Assembly (NCBI RefSeq): GCF_001636405.1
Contig: NZ_KV440950.1
Location: 4,630,778-4,694,777 of the forward strand
Origin: Peribacillus frigoritolerans
Lineage (GTDB): Bacteria; Bacillota; Bacilli; Bacillales; DSM-1321
DNA length: 64,000 bases
Direction: 5' to 3'
Position 1 is the first letter of the stretch, and the number at the start of each line of letters is the position of its first letter. Under the pieces are notes generated by a model. It saw nothing but the letters and a program-made list of their open reading frames with translations. It made no database searches and was not told the origin of the DNA. Positions 34,869-43,640 of the stretch are shown here, one piece after another. A program made the translations under genes and the position numbers.

Positions 34869-35214
34869 AATCTATACCTCCAGTAATCTGCTGGATTTCC
34901 AACTCTGTCTCTTAGTCACTATTCTCATTGTCACGGCTCACTCCGTGCACGATTTGAAAGATAGGTTAAATGAACTATATCCGGATGATAAGGTATATAA
35001 TACCATACAAGTTTTATATACAATGGTTACTAAGCATGTTTTGTGAGTAAGGGATAGATGACAAGTTTCTGACTGTACCAGGATCAGCCTTCGCTTTCCT
35101 TTAAGCATATTGCATGACGAAGGGTAAATGGGTTCATTTCCGCGAATGTTACACTTATATAATGAGATGATGCCTATACTATCTTCCTGTTTTCTGGAAA
35201 AAAGAATGAATTTA

Positions 35215-35244
35215 TTGTGTTTTAATGGGAAATTCCTTTATAAT
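35215..35244 (+). promoter_or_regulatory. SigA-type promoter of the lipoprotein gene
   Basis: TTGTGT (35215) and TATAAT (35239) with an 18-base spacer, 48 bases before the start codon. Confidence 0.6.
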
Positions 35245-35291
35245 GCGCATTAGATGATTTTTTAGCATTGAATACGAGAGGAGACTGAAAT

Positions 35292-36068
35292 ATGAAGAAA
35301 CTATTGTACCCAATCATCATTGGATTATTGGCAGTTGTTCTAACGGCTTGTGGTTCGAACGATGAAGCTGATAAGAAAAATGACGAGAAAGAGACTAAAA
35401 CAACTGAGAAAGAAACGGCTAAAGCAACTGAGGAACAGCAAAAACAGATGGAAGAAATGAAGAAGAAACTGGACAAGCAAAAGGTGGATGAAAAGAAAAC
35501 GGTAGCCATCGTCAATGACGAAAAAATTTCAGGTGCGGAATATAATACCGTGTTATCCACCACACAAATGCAGATGCAGCAATTCGGACAAGACCCAACA
35601 TCCAAGGAGGGCGCCAAACAAATTAAAGAGCAAACGCTCAACTCTTTAGTGGGGCAAAAATTGCTGCTTCAAGCAGCTGATAAAAAGGGCTACACAGCTT
35701 CCAAGGCTGAAATTGAAAAGCAACTTTCCGAAATCAAGAAGCAATATGAGAGTGAAGAGAAATTCAAGGCGGCATTGAAACAAGCAGGTCTGAATTCGGA
35801 AATGCTGAATGCCCAGATCGCAGAGAACATCCCATATACGAAGTACGTTGAAAAAGAGATTAAAGTAGAAGAAGCAACTGATGAAGAAATCCAAAAGTAT
35901 TACGACCAGGTTGCGGAGCAAGCTAAAACAAGCGGACAGAAGGTACAGAAACTCGAAGAAATGAAGCCGCAAATCAAGGAACAACTAGAGCAGCAAAAGA
36001 AACAAGAAAAGCTTGTGAAGCATGTCGAAGAACTTCAGAAAAATGCTAAAGTCGATATTAAGATTTAA
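35292..36068 (+). CDS. SurA N-terminal domain lipoprotein (foldase-like chaperone)
   Basis: 258 aa. Signal peptide MKKLLYPIIIGLLAVVLTAC with the lipobox LTAC, so the mature protein is anchored outside the membrane. A charged, low-complexity linker (about residues 22-70) rich in Lys, Glu and Thr precedes the SurA-like chaperone region: VAIVNDEKISGAEYN, LNSLVGQKLLLQAADKKGY, then long helices. No parvulin prolyl-isomerase domain is present, so it is a chaperone-only relative of PrsA. Promoter, GAGAGGAG ribosome site and terminator are all visible, making a single-gene unit. Confidence 0.9.
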   Translation: MKKLLYPIIIGLLAVVLTACGSNDEADKKNDEKETKTTEKETAKATEEQQKQMEEMKKKLDKQKVDEKKTVAIVNDEKISGAEYNTVLSTTQMQMQQFGQDPTSKEGAKQIKEQTLNSLVGQKLLLQAADKKGYTASKAEIEKQLSEIKKQYESEEKFKAALKQAGLNSEMLNAQIAENIPYTKYVEKEIKVEEATDEEIQKYYDQVAEQAKTSGQKVQKLEEMKPQIKEQLEQQKKQEKLVKHVEELQKNAKVDIKI

Positions 36069-36074
36069 TGATGA

Positions 36075-36107
36075 AAAGAGCTGCCGATTTTGGCAGCTCT
36101 TTCTTTA
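36075..36107 (+). terminator. Terminator of the SurA-like gene
   Basis: AGAGCTGCC-GATTTT-GGCAGCTCT followed by TTCTTT, 8 bases after the stop. Confidence 0.85.
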
Positions 36108-36150
36108 TGGTCTTTGGTCCGCCTGCTAACACCCACGGCTTTTCAATTAT

Positions 36151-36570
36151 TTATTCACCAGTTCTAGAGAAACGTGCAATTCTTTCACCTATTTCATCTC
36201 GAACACGTTGGAAGGTTGCCCATTTCTCTTCATTTGTTCCTTCCGCTTTTGCCGGGTCATCAAAGCCCCAATGTTCACGTCTCACATGCGGTGGTGTCAT
36301 AGGACATTTGTCAGCCGCATCGCCACATAATGTAACGACAAAATCAGCATTATTCAATATATCTGGGTCAATGATATCCGATGTTTGATTGGAGATGTCC
36401 AATCCAACTTCATTCATTGCTTTTACTGCTTTGGGATTTAACCCATGGGCCTCGATTCCTGCACTAAGCACTTGCCATTCGTCACCTAAATATTTCTTCC
36501 CCCATGCTTCTGCCATTTGGCTTCTGCAAGAATTGCCAGTACATAAAAAGTATAGCGTTTTCTTAGCCAT
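36151..36570 (-). CDS. arsC: Arsenate reductase ArsC (thioredoxin-coupled)
   Basis: ATG at 36570 (AAGGAGAG upstream) gives 139 aa, the length of the B. subtilis enzyme; the frame from 36624 adds a spurious 18-residue extension. It has the low-molecular-weight phosphatase fold with the P-loop CTGNSCRS (nucleophile Cys10) and the redox pair Cys82 and Cys89 ([11 protein letters not shown]). It reduces arsenate to arsenite, with electrons from thioredoxin. It is the last gene of arsR-arsB-arsC, 32 bases after arsB. Confidence 0.95.
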   Translation of the reverse strand: MAKKTLYFLCTGNSCRSQMAEAWGKKYLGDEWQVLSAGIEAHGLNPKAVKAMNEVGLDISNQTSDIIDPDILNNADFVVTLCGDAADKCPMTPPHVRREHWGFDDPAKAEGTNEEKWATFQRVRDEIGERIARFSRTGE

Positions 36571-36602
36571 GCGGTTTCTCTCCTTTGTTTGTAAAGTAAG
36601 GT

Positions 36603-37902
36603 TTAATGAATAATTTGCAGCCATATATATAAGCCGGCCAATGTGATGAACAATGTAGGGATGGTTAAGATGATTCCCGTTTTAAAGTAAGTTCCCCATG
36701 AGATTTTCACGCCTTTTAATGAAAGGACATGCAGCCACAATAACGTAGCCAAAGAACCGATCGGTGTAATTTTCGGGCCCAAGTCCGAACCGATGACATT
36801 TGCATAAATAAGTGCCTCCCTGATTGCGCCTGTCGTATGGGTGTCGGAAATGGCAAGAGCGTCTATCATGACCGTCGGCATGTTATTCATAAGCGATGAA
36901 AGAATGGCTGCGATGAAGCCCATCCCGACAGTAGCAGCGAATAATCCTTGATCAGCTGTTACTTGTATAAGGTCAGCTAAAATGTTCGTCAATCCAACGT
37001 TTCTCAATCCATACACCACGACATACATTCCAATGGAGAAAAACACAATCGCCCATGGTGCGCCCTTTACAACGGTCTTGGTATTTACAGCTGGACTTCG
37101 TCTTGCCATAAACAAGAAGAATATGGCGATAACACCTGCAATGAAGGATACAGGAATGTTCAAAAATTCACTGATAAAGTAGCCTACCAACAGAATGCCT
37201 AAAACAATCCCAGACAGGCGAAACATTTTCACATCCCGAATGGCATCGACTGGCTTCTTCAATTGAGCCATATCATAATTCTTCGGAATGCTCTTTCTGA
37301 AGTACAAAAATAATACCAGGATGCTTGCTACTAATGAAAACAGATTGGGAACGATCATTCTAGATGCGAACTCAATAAACCCGATATCAAAAAAGTCAGC
37401 AGAAACAATGTTGACCAGATTACTTACCACAAGCGGTAAGGATGTAGTGTCTGCAATAAACCCACTCGCGATGATAAATGGGAAGATCATTCTCTCTTCT
37501 AACTTCAAGTTTCGAACCATCGCCAATACAATCGGAGTTAAAATGAGAGCCGCTCCGTCATTTGCAAAGAACGCAGCGACTAGAGCACCGAGAATGCTCA
37601 CATACACAAACATCCTTACTCCATTTCCCTTAGCCGCTCTAGCCATATGCAGGGCTGCCCATTCAAAGAAACCAATTTCATCCAAAATCAAAGAAATAAT
37701 GATAATAGCAATGAACGCCAACGTCGCGTTCCATACAATACCTGTAACAGTAATTACATCGTTGAAGTCAACAACCCCAAATAGTAAGGCAAGTACCGCC
37801 CCCCCCGCATGCTGACCAGCCGATTGACAATCCCTTGGGTTGCCAGATGACGAATGTCAACGTCAGCAAAAAGATGATACTAGCTAATATAACTGTACCC
37901 AC
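36603..37902 (-). pseudogene. arsB: Arsenite efflux carrier ArsB, frameshifted in an eight-G run
   Basis: The long frame 37721-36603 (372 aa) is ArsB without its first helices: [39 protein letters not shown], then [14 protein letters not shown] and [20 protein letters not shown]. Upstream, a GTG at 37902 with GGAGGAG 7 bases before it opens the missing N-terminus ([34 protein letters not shown]). The two frames meet in a run of eight G on the reverse strand (37799-37806). Seven G would give a continuous protein of about 432 aa ending the segment [17 protein letters not shown]. The carrier exports arsenite across the membrane. The gene may be off, or switchable by slippage, or the run may be miscounted in the assembly. 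Confidence 0.85.
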
Positions 37903-37919
37903 TGATGTTCTCCTCCTCG

Positions 37920-38261
37920 TTAGTCACAACAAATCCGTTTTCCTTGTGCTGTTAATTCTTCTAATTTAAAGTTTTGACTCGGCAAGTCCTTGATGACCGT
38001 TTGAATAAATGAGTAATACGAGGATGTTTGGTTTAACGAGTAGAATATCCATTGTCCCCTTCTCGCTTCATTCACAATTCCGCTATCTTTCAACTTTCGT
38101 AAATGTTGGCTTATAGCCGGCTGGCTCATCTCGAATAGATCCACAAATTCACAGACACAGCATTCATGCTCAGACATGATCTTAATCATGGTCAAACGGG
38201 TTTTATCGCCTAATAATTTAAGAATGTTTGCCGTGGTTTCTATATCCAACGCCCCATTCAT
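37920..38261 (-). CDS. arsR: ArsR family metalloid-responsive repressor
   Basis: 113 aa of winged-helix ArsR type, with the metal site ECCVCEFVDLF (Cys34, Cys35, Cys37) at the recognition domain and the DNA-binding helix MSQPAISQHLRKLKDSG. The C-terminus ends in a further Cys pair (RICCD). It should leave DNA on binding arsenite or antimonite. It is first in the ars operon, 17 bases before the arsB start. Two ATAAG..CTTAT dyads upstream are the likely operators. Confidence 0.93.
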   Translation of the reverse strand: MNGALDIETTANILKLLGDKTRLTMIKIMSEHECCVCEFVDLFEMSQPAISQHLRKLKDSGIVNEARRGQWIFYSLNQTSSYYSFIQTVIKDLPSQNFKLEELTAQGKRICCD

Positions 38262-38290
38262 TGCCTTTCATCCCTCCTGGCCCAAATTAA

Positions 38291-38343
38291 ATAAGTATAT
38301 GCTTATGTGATTATTCAACATTATTGTATAAGCATATTCTTAT
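38291..38343. promoter_or_regulatory. Two ArsR operator candidates
   Basis: ATAAGTATATGCTTAT at 38291-38306 and ATAAGCATATTCTTAT at 38328-38343: symmetric ATAAG/CTTAT arms, 21 bases apart, directly upstream of arsR. They fit the ArsR/SmtB operator form. Confidence 0.65.
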
Positions 38344-38698
38344 TTAATCAACCATTAAATATTCAGCAATATAATTTTAAATTTTAGTCTGCTTAAAGAT
38401 GTTTCATAAAGGGTGTTGTTGATTATCTGGATGAATTAACGTGCAGGATAGTTCATTAAGACAGGCAAAAATTCAGGAAATTTATTTATAAATTGTTTGC
38501 AAAATTTTTTCATGTCAAAAAATAAAAATGAAAAGATATCGTGCTTACTATATAAAATAAGTAAGTGTTTTTATGAATTGACCCAAATAAGGTTTGTTAT
38601 TTCCCCTCATTTGCCCAATCTTAAATAATCCACTCTCATACAATAAAACCAGATTACTTAAGGGTACAAATGGTTTTATATTATAAGGAGTGAATATT
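38344..38698. other. Divergent spacer between arsR and the DUF1259 gene
   Basis: No gene seen. It holds the forward promoter region of the DUF1259 gene, without a site I can fix. Confidence 0.4.
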
Positions 38699-39103
38699 AT
38701 GGGTAACGACTCAAAAAGGGATTTATGTAGTGAATTTGCAAGGATTCTTGACGGTGATGCAAGTTTTATGAACGGAGTATGTCTAGTTCAAAGATTTAGA
38801 GACATACCATTTAAAATACTTGGAAGGAGAACTAATTCACCGTTAGTGAACCCTCAATTTTTCACCTTTGAGAATTTAGATAGTAAAGGAAATGCACTAA
38901 ATCTAGGTGAAACAGTTCTACTTCAAGCCGAGGTAAATCCATTGTTAACAGAATTAAGAAAAAGGGACCTTATTGTAACAGCAGTTCATAATCACTGGTT
39001 GTTTGAAAACCCTAGAGCCATGTATATGCATTTTGAATCAATCGAACCACCACTGGAATTTGCTCGAAAAGTTCGGGAAGCATTCAAAGTTTTAAAAGGT
39101 TAA
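38699..39103 (+). CDS. DUF1259 family protein
   Basis: ATG at 38699 (AAGGAG, 8-base gap) is preferred to the GTG at 38690; 134 aa. It has the DUF1259/LppY pattern: CSEFARILDGDASFMNGVCL, FFTFENLDSKGNALNLGETV, LLQAEVNPLLTELRKRDLIV and TAVHNHWLFENPRAMYMHFE. The conserved His residues of the last stretch suggest a metal site. No signal peptide, unlike many LppY proteins. The biochemical role is unknown. It is divergent from arsR, within the arsenic island, and a small hairpin (GGAGCTG/CAGCTCC at 39124-39141) follows it. Confidence 0.8.
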   Translation: MGNDSKRDLCSEFARILDGDASFMNGVCLVQRFRDIPFKILGRRTNSPLVNPQFFTFENLDSKGNALNLGETVLLQAEVNPLLTELRKRDLIVTAVHNHWLFENPRAMYMHFESIEPPLEFARKVREAFKVLKG

Positions 39104-39184
39104 TTTGAAAAACAATTTAATCAGGAGCTGAAATCAGCTCCAAAAATAATTTCATAGTACATCTTGAAATAAAAATTATAATGT

Positions 39185-39212
39185 AAAAAGACCAGCCTGT
39201 TTCAGACTGGTC
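39185..39212 (-). terminator. Terminator of the flavoprotein gene
   Basis: Reverse strand: GACCAG-11 bases-CTGGTC followed by TTTTT, 9 bases after the stop codon at 39221. Confidence 0.7.
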
Positions 39213-39220
39213 CTTCTATT

Positions 39221-40597
39221 TCATTCACAACAGGAATTATTTTTCATTTCCAATCTCGCTAGAACGGGGCTGCCACAGCAAGAACCATCCTTAGTTTTAG
39301 TTGCTGGAGTATCAGAGTCACATGTGCTAGATGTTAAATTCACACTGCAAACTCCTGTTTCAGGCAGTTCCAAGTGTACTTCTTTTGCCCCCTCTACATC
39401 CCCTGTGAGATAAGCCACCACGGAACGGACTTGTTCGTAGCCTGTTGCCAGTAAGAATGTAGGTGCTCTTCCATAACTCTTCATCCCAACAATGTAAAAA
39501 TTCTTTTCTGGGTGCCGTAACTCTTGTTCACCATGCGGTCTCACCGTTCCACAACTATGAATATTGGGATCAATAAGCGGAGCAAGCGCGTTTATGCTTT
39601 CGACAGCTGAGTCAAGGTTAATCCTTATTTCATTTAAAAAGGATATATCTGGTCTAAAACCCGTACTCACAACGATTTCCTCGATATCGCCGAGTGTGAA
39701 TTCTTCCCCGTTCAGTTCTCCCGTGACAGTGATTTTACCGTTTGTTGGATACACTCCGTTAATATGAAAGGGAGTAAAAATATTGATTCGTCCAGACTCA
39801 ACTAATTGCTGAATTCTTATGCCCAACTCTCCACGAGCGGCCAAGCCGTCGTTTTCTTGCCCGCCGTACACTTCATGAATCTGTTTTTTACGAAGAACCC
39901 AGTAAATCTTGGTATCCGTAAATTTCTGCTGTAAAGTTGCAAGGTCCAATAGAGCATTTATGGCAGAATGACCACTCCCGATCACCACGGTGGTTTTATT
40001 TTGATATCTGTTTTCTAATTGTTCGACGTTAGGAATGCCATAGTGGATTTGATTGTGTAATTGTCTCTCCGCATTCGTCCAAATTCCATTTGAAAGGATG
40101 GGGTTTGGATTGGTCCAAGTACCTGATGAATCAATGACCGCTTTCGCTTCAATAACTGTTGTGTCACCATTCACTTCTACATAGAGTTGAAAGGGAACCG
40201 TGTCCCGTTTTCCTGTTTTTAATTTATCGTGAGCCTTTTTGGCAACTCCGACTACTTTTGCCTGCAACATGACCTGTTCTTTTATTTCTGGAAGGTTACT
40301 TAAAGGCAGAAGGTACTCTTCTACCAGTTCACGACCTGTTGGCAAAGCTTCTTCGTCAGGTGACGTCCATCCTGCGTTCTCCAGTAATTCCTTTGCTGCT
40401 TGATCAATGTTATACTGCCATGGGGAAAACATGCGAACATGTCCCCACTCCAGCATACTCGAACCAACCGAGTCGCCTGCTTCCAAAACGATAAACTTCT
40501 CCCCTTTTTTCAGTAAATGAGCGGCCGTGGCCAGCCCCACAGGACCTCCTCCTATAATCGCTACGGGTAATGCACTTTTATCAAATTGATCCATCAT
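39221..40597 (-). CDS. FAD/NAD(P)-dependent oxidoreductase of the arsenic island (ArsO-like flavoprotein)
   Basis: 458 aa. N-terminal FAD site AIIGGGPVGLATAAHLLKKG, then the second nucleotide site VVIGSGHSAINALLDLA near residue 215, and VVSTGFRPDISFLNE. The C-terminal 60 residues form a cysteine-rich tail (ETGVCSVNLTSSTCDSD, DGSCCGSP, NNSCCE) not normal for monooxygenases of this fold; paired cysteines suggest binding of a trivalent arsenical or another thiophilic metal. Flavoproteins of this type are found in ars operons and are thought to oxidise arsenicals, but the reaction here is unknown. AGGAGGG lies 4 and 7 bases before ATG-ATG; the second may be used. A MarR gene lies 59 bases upstream in the same orientation. 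Confidence 0.8.
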   Translation of the reverse strand: MMDQFDKSALPVAIIGGGPVGLATAAHLLKKGEKFIVLEAGDSVGSSMLEWGHVRMFSPWQYNIDQAAKELLENAGWTSPDEEALPTGRELVEEYLLPLSNLPEIKEQVMLQAKVVGVAKKAHDKLKTGKRDTVPFQLYVEVNGDTTVIEAKAVIDSSGTWTNPNPILSNGIWTNAERQLHNQIHYGIPNVEQLENRYQNKTTVVIGSGHSAINALLDLATLQQKFTDTKIYWVLRKKQIHEVYGGQENDGLAARGELGIRIQQLVESGRINIFTPFHINGVYPTNGKITVTGELNGEEFTLGDIEEIVVSTGFRPDISFLNEIRINLDSAVESINALAPLIDPNIHSCGTVRPHGEQELRHPEKNFYIVGMKSYGRAPTFLLATGYEQVRSVVAYLTGDVEGAKEVHLELPETGVCSVNLTSSTCDSDTPATKTKDGSCCGSPVLARLEMKNNSCCE

Positions 40598-40625
40598 TAT
40601 TCCCTCCTAAATCCCCTTAAAAAAG

Positions 40626-40638
40626 TTGTAATTTGCAA
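40626..40638. promoter_or_regulatory. MarR operator candidate 1 (TTGTAATTTGCAA)
   Basis: Lies between the MarR gene and the flavoprotein gene, 29 bases before the latter. The reverse reading TTGCAAATTACAA is identical to the site at 41960. Confidence 0.55.
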
Positions 40639-40645
40639 GTATTGT

Positions 40646-40674
40646 CGAAAAATATACTACCCCCAAGGAGTAGT
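40646..40674 (-). terminator. Terminator/attenuator at the end of the MarR gene
   Basis: Reverse strand: ACTACTCC pairs with GGGGTAGT (one G-U pair), loop of 3, followed by ATATTTTT. It overlaps the last MarR codons. It could limit read-through into the flavoprotein gene. Confidence 0.5.
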
Positions 40675-41112
40675 ACAGCATACGGAAGACTTCAGCATTT
40701 TATCATTAAGCAATTTCAGGGAACGCACGACGGATTCCTTTTCAAACTCATTCATCGTCTTGAAGACCTCATTCAAGTATTCATTCATTTGCTGATCGAT
40801 AGTTTGATTGACCTTCATTCCTTCTTCGGTCAAAGAAAGGATGGAAATTCTCCGATCTTCAGCATCTTGCTTTTTTGTGATCAAATTCAATTTTATCAGG
40901 GATTGGATTTGTCGGCTGAACGTCGTAATGTCCGTTCCTAGGGTTTCTGCAATTTGCTGGATGGAAGCTTTGTTTTGTCGATGTATTTCATACAGGATAT
41001 GGCTTTGAACGAGTGAAATTTCAATTCCATCAGCGCTACAGCAATTTTTATTTAATAATCCAAACCGTCTTGTCAAGAGTTGGAAGAGACCTCTAAGGTT
41101 TTCATTTTCCAT
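40657..41112 (-). CDS. MarR family regulator with paired cysteines
   Basis: ATG at 41112 (GAGGTG, 6-base gap) gives 151 aa; the GTG at 41121 is less likely. The winged helix reads IHRQNKASIQQIAETLGTDI and FSRQIQSLIKLNLITKKQDA, with wing DAEDRRISILSLTEEG. Two Cys pairs stand out: NKNCCSADG in the first helix region and SVCCTTPWG at the very end, suggesting release by a trivalent arsenical or other soft metal or by oxidation. Three TTGCA..-type dyads lie ahead of this gene, the flavoprotein gene and the acetyltransferase gene. Confidence 0.85.
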   Translation of the reverse strand: MENENLRGLFQLLTRRFGLLNKNCCSADGIEISLVQSHILYEIHRQNKASIQQIAETLGTDITTFSRQIQSLIKLNLITKKQDAEDRRISILSLTEEGMKVNQTIDQQMNEYLNEVFKTMNEFEKESVVRSLKLLNDKMLKSSVCCTTPWG

Positions 41113-41146
41113 TACTTTCACCTCGCTTTATTTATACGCTAATTAT

Positions 41147-41159
41147 TTGCATTTTGCAA
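41147..41159. promoter_or_regulatory. MarR operator candidate 2 (TTGCATTTTGCAA)
   Basis: TTGCA/TGCAA arms around TTT, 35 bases before the MarR start; the likely autoregulatory site. Confidence 0.6.
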
Positions 41160-41183
41160 CTATTTGATTCAATTATTTTTTAT

Positions 41184-41381
41184 TTATCCTTTTAGCTTGT
41201 TAAAAGCCGTCATGAAATTTCGGTGAGTTTCCTCGCCGTAATAGCACGCTTCTCCTTTGAAAAAATTCTTTTCGATGTATTTCTTTGCATTATCCGCCAT
41301 AGGTTCACGCGATGATAAAACAAGTTTGAAATAGGCATCAAAATAACTGACAGACAATACGCTTGAATGGTTCACTGTCAT
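41184..41381 (-). CDS. Small protein (65 aa) of the arsenic island, unknown family
   Basis: ATG at 41381 follows AGGGGGTAGGGG. The protein reads MTVNHSSVLSVSYFDAYFKL ... FFKGEACYYGEETHRNFMTA with one cysteine and no membrane segment. It lies 22 bases after the acetyltransferase gene on the same strand, so the two are probably co-transcribed from the operator at 41960. The function is not recognised. Confidence 0.6.
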   Translation of the reverse strand: MTVNHSSVLSVSYFDAYFKLVLSSREPMADNAKKYIEKNFFKGEACYYGEETHRNFMTAFNKLKG

Positions 41382-41403
41382 AATACCCCTACCCCCTAAT
41401 TGT

Positions 41404-41889
41404 TTACAGTAATTTCTCCATAGCCATCACATCGACAAATTCACCGTCTAATATTCCCTGGTTCTTAAACACTCCCACTTCTCTATACCCCCGTTTTCTG
41501 TACAATCCTTGCCCAATCTGGTTAAAGGGAAAAGTGAATAACACAATCTTATGGAAGTCATTTTCTTTTGCGTGCTTTTCGATGGATTGCAGCAATAAAC
41601 CGCCAATCCCTTTTCCTCGATGATCTCTCGAGATATATACGGATAAATCGGCAACTCCGTTATAAGCATTACGGCTGTTATATTGGTTCAAGGAAGCCCA
41701 ACCGACAATTTCCCCATCTTGCTCGGCGACAATCAGCTTATATCGCCCGATATGCTTGGTAAACCATTCCTCCATGTAGGCTTGATCCTTCGTTTCCGTT
41801 TCCAACGTGGCAATTTTATCCTCAATCCCCTGATTGTATATATCTTTGACCGAGTCCAAGTCTGTTTCAATCGCTTCACGAATGATCAT
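41404..41889 (-). CDS. GNAT acetyltransferase, phosphinothricin/arsinothricin (ArsN1) type
   Basis: 161 aa with AAAGGAG upstream of the ATG. The GNAT fold is clear: IREAIETDLDSVKDIYNQGI at the N-terminus, the acetyl-CoA site DHRGKGIGGLLLQSIEKHAK and QIGQGLYRKRGYREVGVFKN at the end. The IYNQGI, TLETE and GWASLNQYN elements match phosphinothricin N-acetyltransferases; members in ars islands (ArsN1) acetylate the arsenic antibiotic arsinothricin. That activity is inferred from the family and the location next to ars genes. A copy of the MarR-type dyad lies 71 bases upstream. Confidence 0.82.
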   Translation of the reverse strand: MIIREAIETDLDSVKDIYNQGIEDKIATLETETKDQAYMEEWFTKHIGRYKLIVAEQDGEIVGWASLNQYNSRNAYNGVADLSVYISRDHRGKGIGGLLLQSIEKHAKENDFHKIVLFTFPFNQIGQGLYRKRGYREVGVFKNQGILDGEFVDVMAMEKLL

Positions 41890-41959
41890 TACATACCTTT
41901 CTCCTTTCGTTTGCCAAATGATTTTTTTAATATTCTTAGTCGATTTATAACATCAATAG

Positions 41960-41972
41960 TTGCAAATTACAA
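41960..41972. promoter_or_regulatory. MarR operator candidate 3 (TTGCAAATTACAA)
   Basis: Identical, in reverse orientation, to candidate 1, and 71 bases upstream of the acetyltransferase gene. It links that gene to the MarR regulator. Confidence 0.55.
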
Positions 41973-42028
41973 ATATTTTGGTTTTTTATAGAAAGGATCA
42001 CTATACGAATAAAAGTGCTTGAAACAAG

Positions 42029-42054
42029 AAAACTGCCGAGTGACCGGCAGTTTT
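42029..42054. terminator. Terminator downstream of spoVR
   Basis: AAAACTGCCG and CGGCAGTTTT form a perfect 10-bp stem with a 6-base loop. It lies 8 bases past the spoVR stop and reads into TTTTCTTG on the reverse strand. Confidence 0.75.
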
Positions 42055-42061
42055 ATCAGTT

Positions 42062-43477
42062 TTATAAATATTTCCGGTGAATGCCTTTTCCATCATAGGA
42101 AAACAGTACTTCTTTTCCTTCTATGACAGATTCCATATGCACGGAGCGGCCCCAAAGCTGATGGATATATGGCATGACTTTTTCGAGATATTTCAGATCC
42201 AGCTCAATATCTTCATACCAATGTTTTAGATAAAGTTCCCCATTACGCATGAAGTCCCCATCGTTAACTGTGATATAAGGGAAACCTCCGTTAACCCTCA
42301 TGCTCACGAGTTGATCACGAACATGTTCCCATGTCTTATCGACGATTTTATAATCCTTGCCCTGTTTTTGGAATAGGTACATATCCTCCCGCATGACCAG
42401 GTCCTTCGTCAAATAATTGCGGAGAAAGGATATATCCGATTCGATTTCCCTGACCTCGAACATCTTTTCCCGGCCAGATCCTGGCTTGACGCCGAGCCTG
42501 ATCATTTCTTCGGTCGGATTATCATAGCGTTCTTCAATATCTTCAAGCACTTTCAATCCAAGATAATAAGGATTGATGCTGGTCCGTGAAGGCTGCACGA
42601 CACCTGCGTTCAGTTTCGCGAATTCAATGGCTTCCCCTGAGGATAGATCCAATTCACGGATAATGCGCTGATGCCAGTAGGATGCCCAGCCTTCGTTCAT
42701 GATTTTCGTTTCCAGCTGCGGCCAGAAATACAGCATCTCTTCCCTGATCATCGTCATGATATCCCGCTGCCAATCGGTTAAATCCCTGCTGTACTGTTCT
42801 ATGAAAAGCATAATATCCTTTTCTGGCCTTGGCGGGAATTTTTTTCTTTTTTTAATGTTGGATTTCTGCGGTTTATCCTTATTATCAAGATTCCATAAAT
42901 CATCGTATTGTGTGGCTGTCGGTTTTATTTCCTCTTCTTCTTCCTCATCTTCCATCGTCCAGGCAAGCTTCGGTCTCATCAGCGACGGATCGATATGTTC
43001 TTCAATGGCTAAAAGTGCATCCAGGAAGGTTTCCACTTCCTTTTTGCCATGCAGGATTTCATATTCACGGATTCTTTCTGCCGTTGCCGACATACTTTCT
43101 ACCATATCCCTCTTGGTATTATTGAAACGTATATTATTCTTAAAGAAGTCACAATGTGCCAAAACGTGGGCAACAATCAATTTATTTTGTACAAGTGAAT
43201 TGGAGTCCAGCAGAAAAGCGTAACAAGGATCAGAGTTAATGACCAGTTCATAGATTTTACTTAATCCAAAGTCGTACTGCAGCTTCATTTTATGAAATTG
43301 CTTTCCAAAGCTCCAATGAGAAAAACGGGTCGGCATCCCGTAGGCACCAAATGTATAAATGATTTCTGAAGGGCAAATTTCATAGCGCATCGGGTAAAAA
43401 TCCAACCCGAACCCCGTTGCTATTTCTGTAATTTCACTAATGGCATATTCCAGAGCCTTTTGCTCCGCTTCATTCAT
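42062..43477 (-). CDS. spoVR: Stage V sporulation protein R (SpoVR family)
   Basis: 471 aa, full family length. Signatures include [75 protein letters not shown] and [15 protein letters not shown]. An acidic/basic low-complexity linker ([12 protein letters not shown] ... [10 protein letters not shown]) sits near residue 190-225. In B. subtilis spoVR is needed for proper spore cortex; its biochemical role is unknown. AAGGGGGA precedes the ATG. It is separately transcribed, with terminators on both sides. Confidence 0.95.
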   Translation of the reverse strand: MNEAEQKALEYAISEITEIATGFGLDFYPMRYEICPSEIIYTFGAYGMPTRFSHWSFGKQFHKMKLQYDFGLSKIYELVINSDPCYAFLLDSNSLVQNKLIVAHVLAHCDFFKNNIRFNNTKRDMVESMSATAERIREYEILHGKKEVETFLDALLAIEEHIDPSLMRPKLAWTMEDEEEEEEIKPTATQYDDLWNLDNKDKPQKSNIKKRKKFPPRPEKDIMLFIEQYSRDLTDWQRDIMTMIREEMLYFWPQLETKIMNEGWASYWHQRIIRELDLSSGEAIEFAKLNAGVVQPSRTSINPYYLGLKVLEDIEERYDNPTEEMIRLGVKPGSGREKMFEVREIESDISFLRNYLTKDLVMREDMYLFQKQGKDYKIVDKTWEHVRDQLVSMRVNGGFPYITVNDGDFMRNGELYLKHWYEDIELDLKYLEKVMPYIHQLWGRSVHMESVIEGKEVLFSYDGKGIHRKYL

Positions 43478-43568
43478 CCGATATCCCCCTTGTCTTCCGC
43501 CTTTAAACTAATGTATGAAAAAAAGGAGGAAAAATGCCGTGATCATGAGTAAAGGTCCTCGATAACAG

Positions 43569-43596
43569 AAAAAAAACACCTCCATGAAGAAGATGT
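43569..43596 (-). terminator. Terminator after the YkvI-type gene
   Basis: Reverse strand: ACATCTTC pairs with GGAGGTGT (two G-U pairs) over a 5-base loop, followed by seven T. Confidence 0.65.
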
Positions 43597-43640
43597 CAGG
43601 CCAAATGTTTCATGCAGTTCTGCACTCAATCCCTTAGATA

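Noticed and set aside
34693..35046. Forward frame of 117 codons ending KVYNTIQVLYTMVTKHVL
   Set aside because: No ribosome site, composition changes along its length, and it overlaps the HD-GYP fragment on the other strand. Not called.
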